Position numbers and translations under genes: made by a program. DNA of 64,000 bases, from contig DYKG01000009.1 in assembly GCA_020722725.1 (NCBI GenBank), positions 27,012 to 91,011 on the forward strand. The letters are read 5' to 3'. Position 1 is the stretch's first letter, and each line of letters begins with the position of its first letter. The notes beneath the pieces are model-generated. The model was given only the letters and a program-made list of their open reading frames with translations. It was not told the origin of the DNA and ran no database searches. Shown here in pieces: positions 18,693 through 27,387 of the stretch. Source of the stretch: Candidatus Methylomirabilis sp. (GTDB lineage Bacteria; Muiribacteriota; Ozemobacteria; Ozemobacterales; Ozemobacteraceae).

Positions 18693-19601
18693 TCAGCGCA
18701 GAAGAGCCTGGGACGAAGCGATGAGGTTTTGCAGGCTCGGGGGAATGTAGGTGCGTGATGGGCCTGGAGGTGGCAGAGAAACTGCGTTCTGGCCAAGTTT
18801 CATTATTTTGCCGGATTTCTCGTTGTCCATCAGGCCCAAGACGCGGCCTGCATGGGCCGGGGGAAGACCGGTGACGATGTCATAAATCAGCTGGTCATCA
18901 GCCACTTCGTTGAAAATCGCGGCGAGTGATGAAGCATCCATTACTGCGGCGATGTTGCGAACCTGGTCGAGGCGCCGTCCCTCTTCCATGAATCTGATCA
19001 GGCTGGATTCAAGGTTCGCCGATTCTGAAGCAAGTTTTCTGGATAAGTCATCGATAGCCAGTTTTCTGGATTCGAGGTCTTTTTTTTCTTCTTCGAACTT
19101 CTTTTTTTCGAGCAGCAGCTCTTCCTGCTGTTTGCGAAGGTCTTCCATTGACTGGTTGTAACGTTCTTTCTGGGTGCGTATCAATCCGCGATAAGTGCTT
19201 TCCAGCTCTTTGGCGCGAATTTCCAGGTCTTTGTTGCCCTGGGTGATTTCACGGTCGAAGCGTTCCTGCTGTTTGATCATCAACTGCTGGAAACGTTCTT
19301 CTTCAGGCAACTGGTGCAGCTGCACAAAATCATAATATGGGGCCAGCGGCCATTTGCTGCGCCAGTTTTCAGGAATTTTATATCGAAATGGCACCAGATC
19401 GAGAAAGTCGAGGGCAAGAACCGTGAAAAAAGTTGCAACTCCCAGTGATAGCAGAAGAAAGCTGAAAGCTATCCGGCTGAGAGCTTTGTATATTCGCGAC
19501 GGCTCTTTTGGCGCCTCTGATTCGGTTGCGTCCTTCTTTTCCTCGCCACTCATGAGTTCGGGCGGTATTTCTATATCCTGTTTAAGTTTTTTTTCATCCA
19601 T
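18693..19601 (-). CDS. MotE-like flagellar protein (membrane anchor, coiled coil, MgtE_N-like domain)
   Basis: A 302-residue protein with a charged cytoplasmic head, one transmembrane segment (about 46-68, IAFSFLLLSLGVATFFTVLA), a long coiled coil (about 100-205, LLLEKKKFEEEKKDLES) and a C-terminal helical domain (LAAIFNEVADDQLIYDIVTG and AGRVLGLMDNEKSGKIM) like the MgtE N-terminal/FliG-type superhelix. This is the layout of MotE proteins, which help assemble the motor stator in some bacteria. Last gene of the flagellar run, 14 bases after the transglycosylase-like gene. AGGCGGAA precedes the ATG. Family name by architecture and context; MotE function here is inference. Confidence 0.65.
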   Translation of the reverse strand: MDEKKLKQDIEIPPELMSGEEKKDATESEAPKEPSRIYKALSRIAFSFLLLSLGVATFFTVLALDFLDLVPFRYKIPENWRSKWPLAPYYDFVQLHQLPEEERFQQLMIKQQERFDREITQGNKDLEIRAKELESTYRGLIRTQKERYNQSMEDLRKQQEELLLEKKKFEEEKKDLESRKLAIDDLSRKLASESANLESSLIRFMEEGRRLDQVRNIAAVMDASSLAAIFNEVADDQLIYDIVTGLPPAHAGRVLGLMDNEKSGKIMKLGQNAVSLPPPGPSRTYIPPSLQNLIASSQALLR

Positions 19602-19615
19602 TTCCGCCTGATTCC

Positions 19616-20197
19616 TTATTCATCGTCATTTTCTTTGCCAAGGCCGGCCATAATCTGAGAAACAAAATTTTTCGTGTCGGAAAACGGAGGCATGCCGCCA
19701 AACCGCTTTACCGTCGCTGGGTCACTGTTATAGGCGGCAAGCGCCAGTGACATGTCGCCGCCATTTTTCTGCAGCATCTGTGAAAGATGCCGGGTTCCAG
19801 CAGAAATGTTCTGGGTTGGATCAAAAGGATTGGTATAACCAAACTGTCTGAAAATATCGGGTTTAACCTGCATCAGTCCGAGCCCGCCGTTTTTGCCGAC
19901 CGCTTCAGGGTCATATCCTGATGCAACGGCGATCAGGCGTCGAACCACCTCCGGCGGCAGTTCATGGTCTTTTGAATGTTTGTCTACCAGATTATCGATG
20001 TCTGCTTTCAATTCGGCAGAAGGCTCAAGCTTCTTGACTGCAGCAGATTTGCCGGCGGGCGCGGCGGGGTTGGTGGCTTCGGTCAGCGCTTCGGAAAAAG
20101 TCTTGTCAGGAAGGGGGTTGCGGCGGCGACTGAACTGGGCGCAGCTTTTTTTGAGCTGATCGACCCTTTCCTGAATTCTTTTCATGTTCTCAAGCAT
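19616..20197 (-). CDS. Lytic-transglycosylase-like protein lacking the catalytic glutamate
   Basis: A 193-residue protein with an SLT-type domain in the C-terminal half: YDPEAVGKNGGLGLMQVKPD, PFDPTQNISAGTRHLSQML and LALAAYNSDP are the usual second, third and fourth family motifs. The position that normally holds the catalytic Glu (ES.. before the N/D-P pair) reads VASGYDP, coded GTT GCA TCA at about 19920, so the acid is Ala. There is no signal peptide; the N-terminus is a short helical, charged region. It overlaps fliJ by eight bases and precedes the MotE-like gene, so it belongs to the flagellar operon. It may bind rather than cut peptidoglycan, or be inactive. It is otherwise intact. Confidence 0.75.
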   Translation of the reverse strand: MLENMKRIQERVDQLKKSCAQFSRRRNPLPDKTFSEALTEATNPAAPAGKSAAVKKLEPSAELKADIDNLVDKHSKDHELPPEVVRRLIAVASGYDPEAVGKNGGLGLMQVKPDIFRQFGYTNPFDPTQNISAGTRHLSQMLQKNGGDMSLALAAYNSDPATVKRFGGMPPFSDTKNFVSQIMAGLGKENDDE

Positions 20198-20642
20198 CGC
20201 TGTTTTCTCCCTGGCCTGATTTTAAACGTCCGCCATATTCGTCGAGATTGCGCTGTTCCCGTTTCTGCTGTTCCTTGCGCCAGTTGGCTTCATCGTTTTC
20301 CCTCATTTTTTCGTAAGTTTTGCGGTTTCGCCGTTTTTGCATAAGCTCCTGCATGATTTTTTCGCGTTGCCTGATCAGGCGCTCAAGCTCTTCTTCGTGA
20401 AATTCCCAGGATTTCTGCAATCTCGCCAGATATGCGGGGTAAAGCTGCAGTTTGAGCATGTCACCGTTCTGCAGATCGATGATTTTATTCTGCAGGGCGG
20501 TTGCGTAATCATCTTTGAACTTTCTGATACTTGCATTTGCTTCGGCAATCTGGCCATCTTTTCGGGCCAGTTGATTTTTGACCTCGTTTTCTTCATGAAT
20601 GCAAATCTGCAGGAGTTGTTGAAATCTGAATTTAAATGCCAT
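20190..20642 (-). CDS. fliJ: Flagellar export protein FliJ
   Basis: A 150-residue, almost entirely helical protein rich in Glu, Gln, Lys and Arg, starting MAFKFRFQQLLQICIHEENE, the FxFxxLLxxxxxxE pattern of FliJ. FliJ is the stalk of the type III flagellar export ATPase and helps release chaperones. Located directly after fliI (seven bases) and before the transglycosylase-like gene, the normal fliI-fliJ neighbourhood. Length is normal. Sequence divergence is high in this family, so position supports the name as much as sequence. Confidence 0.85.
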   Translation of the reverse strand: MAFKFRFQQLLQICIHEENEVKNQLARKDGQIAEANASIRKFKDDYATALQNKIIDLQNGDMLKLQLYPAYLARLQKSWEFHEEELERLIRQREKIMQELMQKRRNRKTYEKMRENDEANWRKEQQKREQRNLDEYGGRLKSGQGENSDA

Positions 20643-20649
20643 TCAGTAA

Positions 20650-21960
20650 TCATCCGACAATCCTGGACAGGCTGTCAAGGCTGTTTTGAAAATTCACCAC
20701 TTCGGTGATTCCCTGTTTGATGAAGCTTTCAATCAATGGATGTTTCTGAATGGCTTCGTCGATTTTCGGATCAGAACCTGCTTTGTAGGCTCCAAGACTG
20801 ATTGCATCCGAATTTTTTGCGAAAGTTGAATAGATATTGCGAAGCTTGCCGGCGTTTTCGTAATGTCGCTTTTGCGTAATTTCCGGCATCAGACGGGAAA
20901 TTGATGAGAGAATGTCGATAGCTGGATAAACATTTTGATGGGCAAGCTCACGGCTGAGCACCAGATGGCCGTCAAGAATACCTCTGACCGCATCGGCGAC
21001 CGGCTCATCCATATCGCCCCCTTCAACGAGAACGGTATAAATGCCGGTGATCGAGCCTTTTCTCGCGGTGCCTGCCCGTTCAAGCAGCTTGGGCAGCAGC
21101 GAAAAAACAGACGGAGTATAGCCTCGGGTGGTGGGCGGTTCGCCGACTGCCAGGCCGATTTCGCGCTGGGCCAGAGCGAAGCGGGTAACCGAATCCATCA
21201 TCAGCATCACATTTTTGCCCTTATCGCGGAAATATTCAGCGATAGCGGTTGCGGCAAAGGCGGTTTTAACCCTGACCAGCGCCGGTCGGTCAGAGGTTGC
21301 GACAACTACGATCGAGCGCCGCATGCCTTCAGGGCCCAGATCTTTTTCGAGAAACTCACGAACTTCGCGTCCTCGTTCACCAATCAGCGCAACAACATTG
21401 ATGTCAGCCTGTGACTGGCGGCAGATCATGCCCATCAGCGTACTTTTTCCCACACCTGAGCCGGCAAAAATCCCCATTCTCTGCCCGCCGCCGATAGTCA
21501 GCAGACCATCAATGGCTCTGACCCCGGTGGGCAAGGGCTCGGTAATGCGTTTGCGGGTAAACGGGTTGGGTGGTTCGCGATTAATCGGCACATGTGTAAT
21601 GCCCGGCGGCAGATCGCCTTTATCGTCAATCGGGTGGCCGAGGCCGTCGAGCAGGCGACCGAGCAGTTCTTCGCCGGCGGGCATTGTCAAAGGCATGCCG
21701 GTGGGGATTACTTCACTGCCCTGTCGGATACCTTCGGTATGTATCAGTGGCATCAACAGGACGCTGCCGCGACGAAAACCGACAATTTCACAGGGCAGCG
21801 GGCCTTGTGGCGTAATAATCTGGCAGATATCGCCGACCGGGTTCTGGGGGCCGGTCGCCTCGATGAGCAGACCGACGACCTGGGTTACCCGACCGTTGAC
21901 CCTGATTGGGTCAACTTTTGCCATCAGATCAGCATACTCGTTAAAATTAAAACTGCTCAT
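20650..21960 (-). CDS. fliI: Flagellum-specific export ATPase FliI
   Basis: A 436-residue ATPase of the F1-beta/FliI family that energises type III export of flagellar subunits, forming a hexamer at the export gate. The Walker A loop GIFAGSGVGKSTLMG (about 163-177) and Walker B region VMLMMDSVTRFALAQREIGL are visible, followed by EPPTTRGYTPSVFSLLPKLL, characteristic of FliI/YscN. The N-terminus is the short FliI-type beta barrel. The first four bases overlap the fliH stop (ATGA), implying translational coupling. Confidence 0.95.
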   Translation of the reverse strand: MSSFNFNEYADLMAKVDPIRVNGRVTQVVGLLIEATGPQNPVGDICQIITPQGPLPCEIVGFRRGSVLLMPLIHTEGIRQGSEVIPTGMPLTMPAGEELLGRLLDGLGHPIDDKGDLPPGITHVPINREPPNPFTRKRITEPLPTGVRAIDGLLTIGGGQRMGIFAGSGVGKSTLMGMICRQSQADINVVALIGERGREVREFLEKDLGPEGMRRSIVVVATSDRPALVRVKTAFAATAIAEYFRDKGKNVMLMMDSVTRFALAQREIGLAVGEPPTTRGYTPSVFSLLPKLLERAGTARKGSITGIYTVLVEGGDMDEPVADAVRGILDGHLVLSRELAHQNVYPAIDILSSISRLMPEITQKRHYENAGKLRNIYSTFAKNSDAISLGAYKAGSDPKIDEAIQKHPLIESFIKQGITEVVNFQNSLDSLSRIVG

Positions 21961-23093
21961 ATGGCATTCTGGCTTTTGCGAAATCTTTCGATCAGAGCTT
22001 TTTCGAGTTCGCCGGCCTGGCTTTCGATGGTTGCGTCGATGGTTCCAACGCCGGTTTCGATTTTGATGCCACCCGGTGATAGAGTCGGGTCTTCAACGAT
22101 ACGCAATTCGGCAACCGAACTGAGTTTCGACATGAAAGCATCTTTGTGGGCCTGACACATTGCCTTATCTTTTATATTGATGCGTAATACGATTTTGTCG
22201 GTATCGGCAATTTTGTTGATTGCATAGTCAAGGTTTTTCAGAATGATATCGGGCTGGGCAAGAGGTTCGACCTTGATGACGCTGCGGGCAAATGCGATTA
22301 CCAGGCGCAGCATTTCCTCTTCAGAGGCCTTAATAATGCCAATTCGGCTGGTCTGCAGCTCGCTGATCAACATTTCGGTTTCTTTCATCAGGTTCTGCCA
22401 GTCAAGTCTGGCTTCATGCAGTCCCTGTTCTTCACCGGCCGATATGCCCTTTTCTTCGCCGAGCGCAAAGCCTTCTTTATAAGCCTTGTCTCGCCATGAT
22501 TCAACTTCGAGCTTTGCCGCTTTCTTGATTGCTTCGGCTTCGGCTTTGGCAGCCTCAGTGATTGACCTGGACGATTCTTTGGCCATTTCAATGGTCTTTC
22601 GTGCTTCGGTTTCGCTTTCGGCGCGACGGGCAGCGGCAGACTGGCTCATTTCGGCCTCTTTCATTGAAAGCAGGCGTTCTTTTTCTTTCAGCTCTTCTTC
22701 CCAGCCGCGCAGTTCTTCTTCAAGGGCTTCAAGTTCGAGCTCTTTTATTTTAATTGCTTCAAGGGCTGCACTGTGTCGGGCTTTTTTGGCAGCGTATGAA
22801 AGCTGACTGCCTTGATGCGGCGCAGGTTTTACCGGATCTTCGCCGTTTGCTGCCTCATTTTTTGAGTTGATTTCGTCAGCATTTTCTGCTTTTGCCTTTT
22901 TGGCGCCGGTAATCATTTTCTCGCCAGAGCCGGCAAGATGCTCGGGCGACAGAGCTTTAAAAACCTCATCAGTAAAGGCTTCTTCTTCAGGCGGCATCAC
23001 CTTGGGAGGTTCGGGTATTTTCTGGTGATGAGGAATGAAAACCTTTTTATCAGGTTCGATATTGATCTGACTTGCTTTAAGGATTCTGGCCAT
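21957..23093 (-). CDS. fliH: Flagellar assembly protein FliH
   Basis: FliH binds FliI as a stator-like dimer and tethers it to the C ring. At 378 residues it is longer than typical (about 230), because of an extended middle: a Glu/Lys/Ala-rich coiled coil (LELEALEEELRGWEEELKEK) and a GxxxG-like region EGFALGEEKGISAGEEQG. The C-terminal V-ATPase-E-like domain shows VIAFARSVIKVEPLAQPDI and LSPGGIKIETGVGTIDATIE. It lies between the second fliG-like gene and fliI. The N-terminal 100 residues have low sequence complexity and little recognisable homology. Confidence 0.88.
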   Translation of the reverse strand: MARILKASQINIEPDKKVFIPHHQKIPEPPKVMPPEEEAFTDEVFKALSPEHLAGSGEKMITGAKKAKAENADEINSKNEAANGEDPVKPAPHQGSQLSYAAKKARHSAALEAIKIKELELEALEEELRGWEEELKEKERLLSMKEAEMSQSAAARRAESETEARKTIEMAKESSRSITEAAKAEAEAIKKAAKLEVESWRDKAYKEGFALGEEKGISAGEEQGLHEARLDWQNLMKETEMLISELQTSRIGIIKASEEEMLRLVIAFARSVIKVEPLAQPDIILKNLDYAINKIADTDKIVLRINIKDKAMCQAHKDAFMSKLSSVAELRIVEDPTLSPGGIKIETGVGTIDATIESQAGELEKALIERFRKSQNAI

Positions 23094-23112
23094 TCAGTGG
23101 TTTTTTCCTTTA

Positions 23113-23556
23113 CTAGTAAACCAGATCGTTGGTCGGGCGGTTGATGAACATTTCGCGGCCGGTGATGAGTTCGGTAACGATGGCGAGAATGCGATCCTGG
23201 GCGCCGAGAATATCTACTTCACGTGATGGGCCGGTTGCGGCAATCTCGGCTTTGAGATCCTGCAGGTTGCGCGGCGACATGTTCATCGCAATATTCTTAA
23301 GAACCGCCTGCGGGGTGCCTTTCAGTGCCACAGCCAGGTCACGCAGCTGAATGAGTTTGAGCATTTTCTGAATGCCTCGGGCGTCGGCATAGGCCAGATC
23401 GTCGAAGGTGAGAATTTTCTTACGCAACTCACTGGCGAGGTGGGGAACATCTTTCTGCAGGCCGTTAAGAATATTGCGGTTGGTTTTCGCATCGCAATAG
23501 CGCATGATTCTTGCAAGAATCTCCATGCCGGTGCTGGTTTCGAGTTGACTAGCCAA
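23113..23556 (-). CDS. Second FliG-like protein (C-terminal domain only)
   Basis: A 147-residue protein covering a single FliG middle/C-terminal type unit: a helical ARM-like part (RNILNGLQKDVPHLASELRK), LTFDDLAYADARGIQKMLK, then RDLAVALKGTPQAVLKNIAM, NMSPRNLQDLKAEIAATGP and DILGAQDRILAIVTELI. These line up with the C-terminal 130 residues of the neighbouring full-length FliG (FEDVVLIDDRSLQ, SLKGVTDEVKEKFYKNMSK). It overlaps that fliG by eight bases, so it is a duplicated, truncated copy within the operon and not a broken gene. It might form part of the rotor or modulate torque. Function not known to me. Confidence 0.75.
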   Translation of the reverse strand: MASQLETSTGMEILARIMRYCDAKTNRNILNGLQKDVPHLASELRKKILTFDDLAYADARGIQKMLKLIQLRDLAVALKGTPQAVLKNIAMNMSPRNLQDLKAEIAATGPSREVDILGAQDRILAIVTELITGREMFINRPTNDLVY

Positions 23557-24601
23557 TCAATTCCTCCTCTCCCGGGCGGGCAATGACGACTTCGCCGCGG
23601 GCTTCGAGTTTCTTCACAATGGCGACGATGCGCTGCTGAGCCTGATCCACGTCTCTGATGCGGACCGGACCCATGTAGGCCATTTCTTCTTTGAGCATTT
23701 CGGCCGCGCGTTTTGACATGTTTTTGTAGAATTTTTCCTTGACTTCGTCGGTGACGCCTTTGAGCGATATCGACAGATCTTTCATGTCGACTTCCTTCAT
23801 CAGGCGCTGCAGACTGCGGTCGTCGATGAGAACCACGTCTTCGAAGACGAACAGGCGTTTCTTGACTTCGTCGGCAAGGCTTGGTTCCTGAACTTCCATG
23901 GTTTCGATGATGTTCTTTTCGGTGGCGCGTTCTACCGCATTCAATACGCCGATAAGAGAATCTATACCGCCGACGCTGGTGAAATCCTGGCCGATAATCG
24001 ACGACAGGCGTTCTTCGAGATAGTTTTCAACTTCTCTGGTAATTTCAGGACTGGTGCGGTCCATTAGTGCCAGACGTTTGGCAATTTCAACCTGAGTGTC
24101 AGGAGTCATGGATTGCAGAATAACCGCTGATTTTTCCGGCTGCAGATAAGCCAGAATCAAAGCGACGGTCTGTGGGTGTTCATTCTGAATCAGGGTTGCA
24201 AGCTGGGTTGGGTCAGCGGTTCGAGCCGCTTCAAATGGCTGAACCTGTAATGAAGTACCCATGCGGGCCATAATTTCAAGAGCCTTGCCTGGACCAATGG
24301 TTTTTTCAAGCAAATGTTTGGCATATTCCAGGCCTCCTTCGGCGTAGAATCTGCGGGCCATCATCAGCTGCTCAAATTCGAACAGAACGGCAAGCTTTTC
24401 TTCCGTTGAAATTTTGCGATGTCTCGCAATTTCGATGGTCAGAACTTCAATTTCTGCATCAGAAAGTGACTGTAGAACCACGCCACTGGTTTCGGGGCCG
24501 AGAAAAATCAGCAGAATTGCGGCTTTGGCTCGCCCCGAAATATTAAGAGGAGGTAGATCTTCGATATTGATGACCGGTGCATTTTCTTCCTGTTTAGCCA
24601 C
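23549..24601 (-). CDS. fliG: Flagellar motor switch protein FliG
   Basis: A 350-residue C-ring protein linking FliF to FliM and the stator. GTG start at 24601 (MAKQEENAP), with a G-rich ribosome binding site nine bases upstream. Motifs include KAAILLIFLGPETSGVVLQS (N domain), ALILAYLQPEKSAVILQSM with the linker-helix region, EHPQTVAL (the conserved EHPQ), FEDVVLIDDRSLQRLMKEV and KNMSKRAAEMLKEEMAYMGP with charged torque-helix residues. Length is standard. The next gene is a short FliG-like copy. Confidence 0.95.
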   Translation of the reverse strand: MAKQEENAPVINIEDLPPLNISGRAKAAILLIFLGPETSGVVLQSLSDAEIEVLTIEIARHRKISTEEKLAVLFEFEQLMMARRFYAEGGLEYAKHLLEKTIGPGKALEIMARMGTSLQVQPFEAARTADPTQLATLIQNEHPQTVALILAYLQPEKSAVILQSMTPDTQVEIAKRLALMDRTSPEITREVENYLEERLSSIIGQDFTSVGGIDSLIGVLNAVERATEKNIIETMEVQEPSLADEVKKRLFVFEDVVLIDDRSLQRLMKEVDMKDLSISLKGVTDEVKEKFYKNMSKRAAEMLKEEMAYMGPVRIRDVDQAQQRIVAIVKKLEARGEVVIARPGEEELIG

Positions 24602-24617
24602 AATTTTTCACCCCCGC

Positions 24618-26516
24618 CTAATCGCTCAGCCACAGACGCAGAACCGAGACTGCATCTTCGGGCTTGGTTTCGACGAGCTGGCGAACTCTTTCTTCGAGCA
24701 GTTCGCGTGCTTTGGCCTGTTCCGAAAGTTTTTCGAGTTCTTCTTCGCGTGCGCGGTCGCGTTCGGTGATGACGGCCTGTAGTCTTTCGAGACCTTCTGC
24801 CAGAGTTCCGTCTTTTTTCTTCTGGAAAGCTTCGCGGTAGATGAACTGTTCTTCCGGTGTCATTTCTTCAAAGTCGGGGGGCAGAGAATCGTTGTCCATG
24901 GCATATTGATAGGCAGCCAGGCGCAGATCCTGAACTTTTTTCTTCTTTTCGGCCATATCGGTAATTTCGGGGAAGAAATTCTTGATGTCTTTGAAGCGTC
25001 TTTCCCAGTCGCGCCACTGCTGTTCCGACTGGCGGTGCATCTGCTGCTCGCGTGCCATTTTAAGTGCTTCGGCTTCGGCGGCGGCTTCCTGCAGGCGTGC
25101 CTGTTCGCGGGCCAGGGCTCTGGCTCTGGAAACTCTGACGAAAATATAGATGAGCCCCAGGAAAATCGGGAAGGCCATCAACAGGCCTACAACTATCATG
25201 AACATCTGTTTCTCCTGCTGTTTCTTCAGAGCAAATGCCGCTCTGGCACGTTCAACTTCTTCATTCTTGAAGGGCATTGCCATCAACGCCAGCTTGTCGC
25301 CCCTGGCTTTGTCAAAGCCCACGGTATTTTTTGCGATTTCAGTGATGTTGGCTTCAATTTCCTTAACTGAGTCAGGATCGGAGTTCAGAACTACCGACAC
25401 CGTCAATCTCTTTATCGTACCCTGATTCTTGACATATTTTTCTTTCGATCTGGTGACTTCAAAGTTTTCTATGTTACCGGTTCGATCATACTTGTTCCAG
25501 GTGTTGTTCTCGGTGCCGGGGTAGGCAGGGGCACCGGGAGGCAGATTTGAGTTAACCCCAGGTTCGCCGTCTTCGATCAGGTCACGGCCCTGGTAATGCT
25601 CTTCTTCGTTTTTGCGCGAGATTACGATACCGGTATTGCTGCCCTCAATCGGGGGAATAACGACATCGCTGACCGCTTCCTTCTGATCGAAATCCATCTC
25701 AAGCCTGACTCTGACGATCGCGTTGCCGAAACCGAACATTTCTTCGAGCTGGCTCTGCAGGTCTTTTTTAAGCAGCTTTTCCTGCTCGCGGGTATGCTTT
25801 GCCTGTGCGGTTTTGATCTTATCGAGGCCCATGGCTTCTTCGTCTTCGATGATACGGGTAAGGTCGCGGGCTTCGGTATCGGAAATTCTGATGCTGTCAG
25901 GGCTCAAGCCCTCAACTGCCGAGCAGACCCAGTCTCTGATTGCTCTTACCTGGTCCTGGGTAATTTCATGCCCGGGTTTCAGTTTGAGCAGAACCGCAGC
26001 CGATGGTTCTTTCTGGTCTTCTTTGAAAACTTCTTTTTTGGGCTTAACAATATTGACATTGGCTTCTTCAATTGGCCCCATTCGGATCAGAGTTTCTTCG
26101 AGCTCTGCCTGCAGGCCTCGTACGTAGTTCAGATCGAATTCCTGCTGGGTAGTGCCGGCAAAAATCGAGCGCTCGTCGATCAGCTTCTGCCAGCCCGGTT
26201 TGGCGAGGGGCAGGCTTTTTTCCTGAGCCAGTTGCAGCAGAATGTATGATTTGTCGACCAGCGGTACGCGCACATCAGTACTGTCTGCACCGAGTTTATA
26301 TTCGACTCCGAGCTCCTGAAGCTTGGAGACAACCTTGCTTGCATCTTCGAGTTTGAGTTTTTCTTCAAAGAGCGGTATGAATTCTTTGGTGGTGCCCCAC
26401 ATTGAGGCGGTTATGATGCCCAGAACTACCAGGCCGACGATCACCGCAAGGCCTATCTGCTGGCTCCGGGGCATTCTGGCTATCGGTTCCCAGAGCTGCC
26501 TGAGGAATTCAGTCAT
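24618..26516 (-). CDS. fliF: Flagellar MS-ring protein FliF
   Basis: A 632-residue membrane protein that builds the MS ring, the base of the flagellum. The N-terminal transmembrane helix (about 21-42, IGLAVIVGLVVLGIITASMW) and the second (about 438-460, MFMIVVGLLMAFPIFLGLIY) frame the periplasmic ring-building motifs, with recognisable SLPLAKPGWQ and LNYVRGLQAELEETLIRMGP. The cytoplasmic tail (about 465-632) is unusually long, helical and charged, longer than in most FliF (usual total about 530-570). Its very end (DAVSVLRLWLSD) is the FliG-binding helix. A 120-base gap upstream holds an inverted repeat TACTAT-TT-ATAGTA (26596-26609) and could house a promoter. Confidence 0.92.
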   Translation of the reverse strand: MTEFLRQLWEPIARMPRSQQIGLAVIVGLVVLGIITASMWGTTKEFIPLFEEKLKLEDASKVVSKLQELGVEYKLGADSTDVRVPLVDKSYILLQLAQEKSLPLAKPGWQKLIDERSIFAGTTQQEFDLNYVRGLQAELEETLIRMGPIEEANVNIVKPKKEVFKEDQKEPSAAVLLKLKPGHEITQDQVRAIRDWVCSAVEGLSPDSIRISDTEARDLTRIIEDEEAMGLDKIKTAQAKHTREQEKLLKKDLQSQLEEMFGFGNAIVRVRLEMDFDQKEAVSDVVIPPIEGSNTGIVISRKNEEEHYQGRDLIEDGEPGVNSNLPPGAPAYPGTENNTWNKYDRTGNIENFEVTRSKEKYVKNQGTIKRLTVSVVLNSDPDSVKEIEANITEIAKNTVGFDKARGDKLALMAMPFKNEEVERARAAFALKKQQEKQMFMIVVGLLMAFPIFLGLIYIFVRVSRARALAREQARLQEAAAEAEALKMAREQQMHRQSEQQWRDWERRFKDIKNFFPEITDMAEKKKKVQDLRLAAYQYAMDNDSLPPDFEEMTPEEQFIYREAFQKKKDGTLAEGLERLQAVITERDRAREEELEKLSEQAKARELLEERVRQLVETKPEDAVSVLRLWLSD

Positions 26517-26636
26517 TATTTGCTACTCCCTACTCCGTTTTCCGTGCCCTGTTTTTATTGTGTATTCAGGTTTTTCGGGCCCGAGGTTTTCGATTTACTA
26601 TTTATAGTACGCAGAATTGAATCTGTAAAGACTTTA

Positions 26637-26936
26637 TTAGAAATTCATACGCATTATTTCCTTGTATGCTTCGAGCGCCTTCCCCCTTACTTCCAAAGTA
26701 AGATTCATGGCAGTTTTCGCCTTTTCGGCGGCGATCATGACATCATGCAGGTTTTCTACACGGCCAAGAACCGCGTCCTGGGTCAATTTTTCCGAGGTTT
26801 TTCCCAGCTGGTCCACTTCGTCGATCGCATTCTGAAACTGGTCGAGGAAAGTGCGCCACTGTTCCTTCGCATTGGTGCGCTGCTGTTCGGGCCGGCACTG
26901 CAGCTCATTAAACGGGTTGCGTTCAAGTATTCTCAT
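26637..26936 (-). CDS. fliE: Flagellar hook-basal body protein FliE
   Basis: A 99-residue protein, the small junction protein between the MS ring and the rod. The C-terminal helices match FliE: DAVLGRVENLHDVMIAAEKA then KTAMNLTLEVRGKALEAYKE IMRM, the usual ending. It lies ten bases after flgC in the conserved flgB-flgC-fliE-fliF order. Length is normal. Confidence 0.92.
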   Translation of the reverse strand: MRILERNPFNELQCRPEQQRTNAKEQWRTFLDQFQNAIDEVDQLGKTSEKLTQDAVLGRVENLHDVMIAAEKAKTAMNLTLEVRGKALEAYKEIMRMNF

Positions 26937-26946
26937 CTTTCAATCC

Positions 26947-27387
26947 TTATCTGCTTCCTATATTCAATGCGGCATTAATCATGTCTTTTGCTGAGTTAAT
27001 GCTGGTTACATTGGCTTCGTATGCACGGGTTGCGGTGATCATGTCAACCATTTCATGCACAATGTTAATATTGGGCCGGCGCACATAGCCTTCGCTGTCG
27101 GCATCAGGATGATTAGGGTCATATTCCATTTTGAAAGGTGCCATGTCATCCATGATTGATTGCACCCGCACGCCTTTTCCCGGCATCTGGGGCTGTAGAC
27201 GGTCCATGAACGGCAGACTGCCGCGCGGATTTCGGGCCTGGAAAATCACGAGTTTGCGCCGGAAAGGGTCACCGCTCTCGGTTCTCGTAGTGTTTACGTT
27301 GGCAATGTTGTTTGAAATTACGTCCATGCGCAGACGTTCGGCGGTCAGACCGGAAGCAGAAGTGTCAATTGCTCTGAACATGCTCAT
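26947..27387 (-). CDS. flgC: Flagellar proximal rod protein FlgC
   Basis: A 146-residue rod subunit exported through the flagellar type III pathway and assembled in the proximal rod. The N-terminus FRAIDTSASGLTAERLRMDV and SNNIANVNTTRT carries the Flg-bb-rod signature, and the C-terminus ends EMVDMITATRAYEANVTSIN SAKDMINAALNIG, the FlgC pattern. It overlaps the flgB stop by one base (TGATG), implying coupling. Confidence 0.94.
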   Translation of the reverse strand: MSMFRAIDTSASGLTAERLRMDVISNNIANVNTTRTESGDPFRRKLVIFQARNPRGSLPFMDRLQPQMPGKGVRVQSIMDDMAPFKMEYDPNHPDADSEGYVRRPNINIVHEMVDMITATRAYEANVTSINSAKDMINAALNIGSR

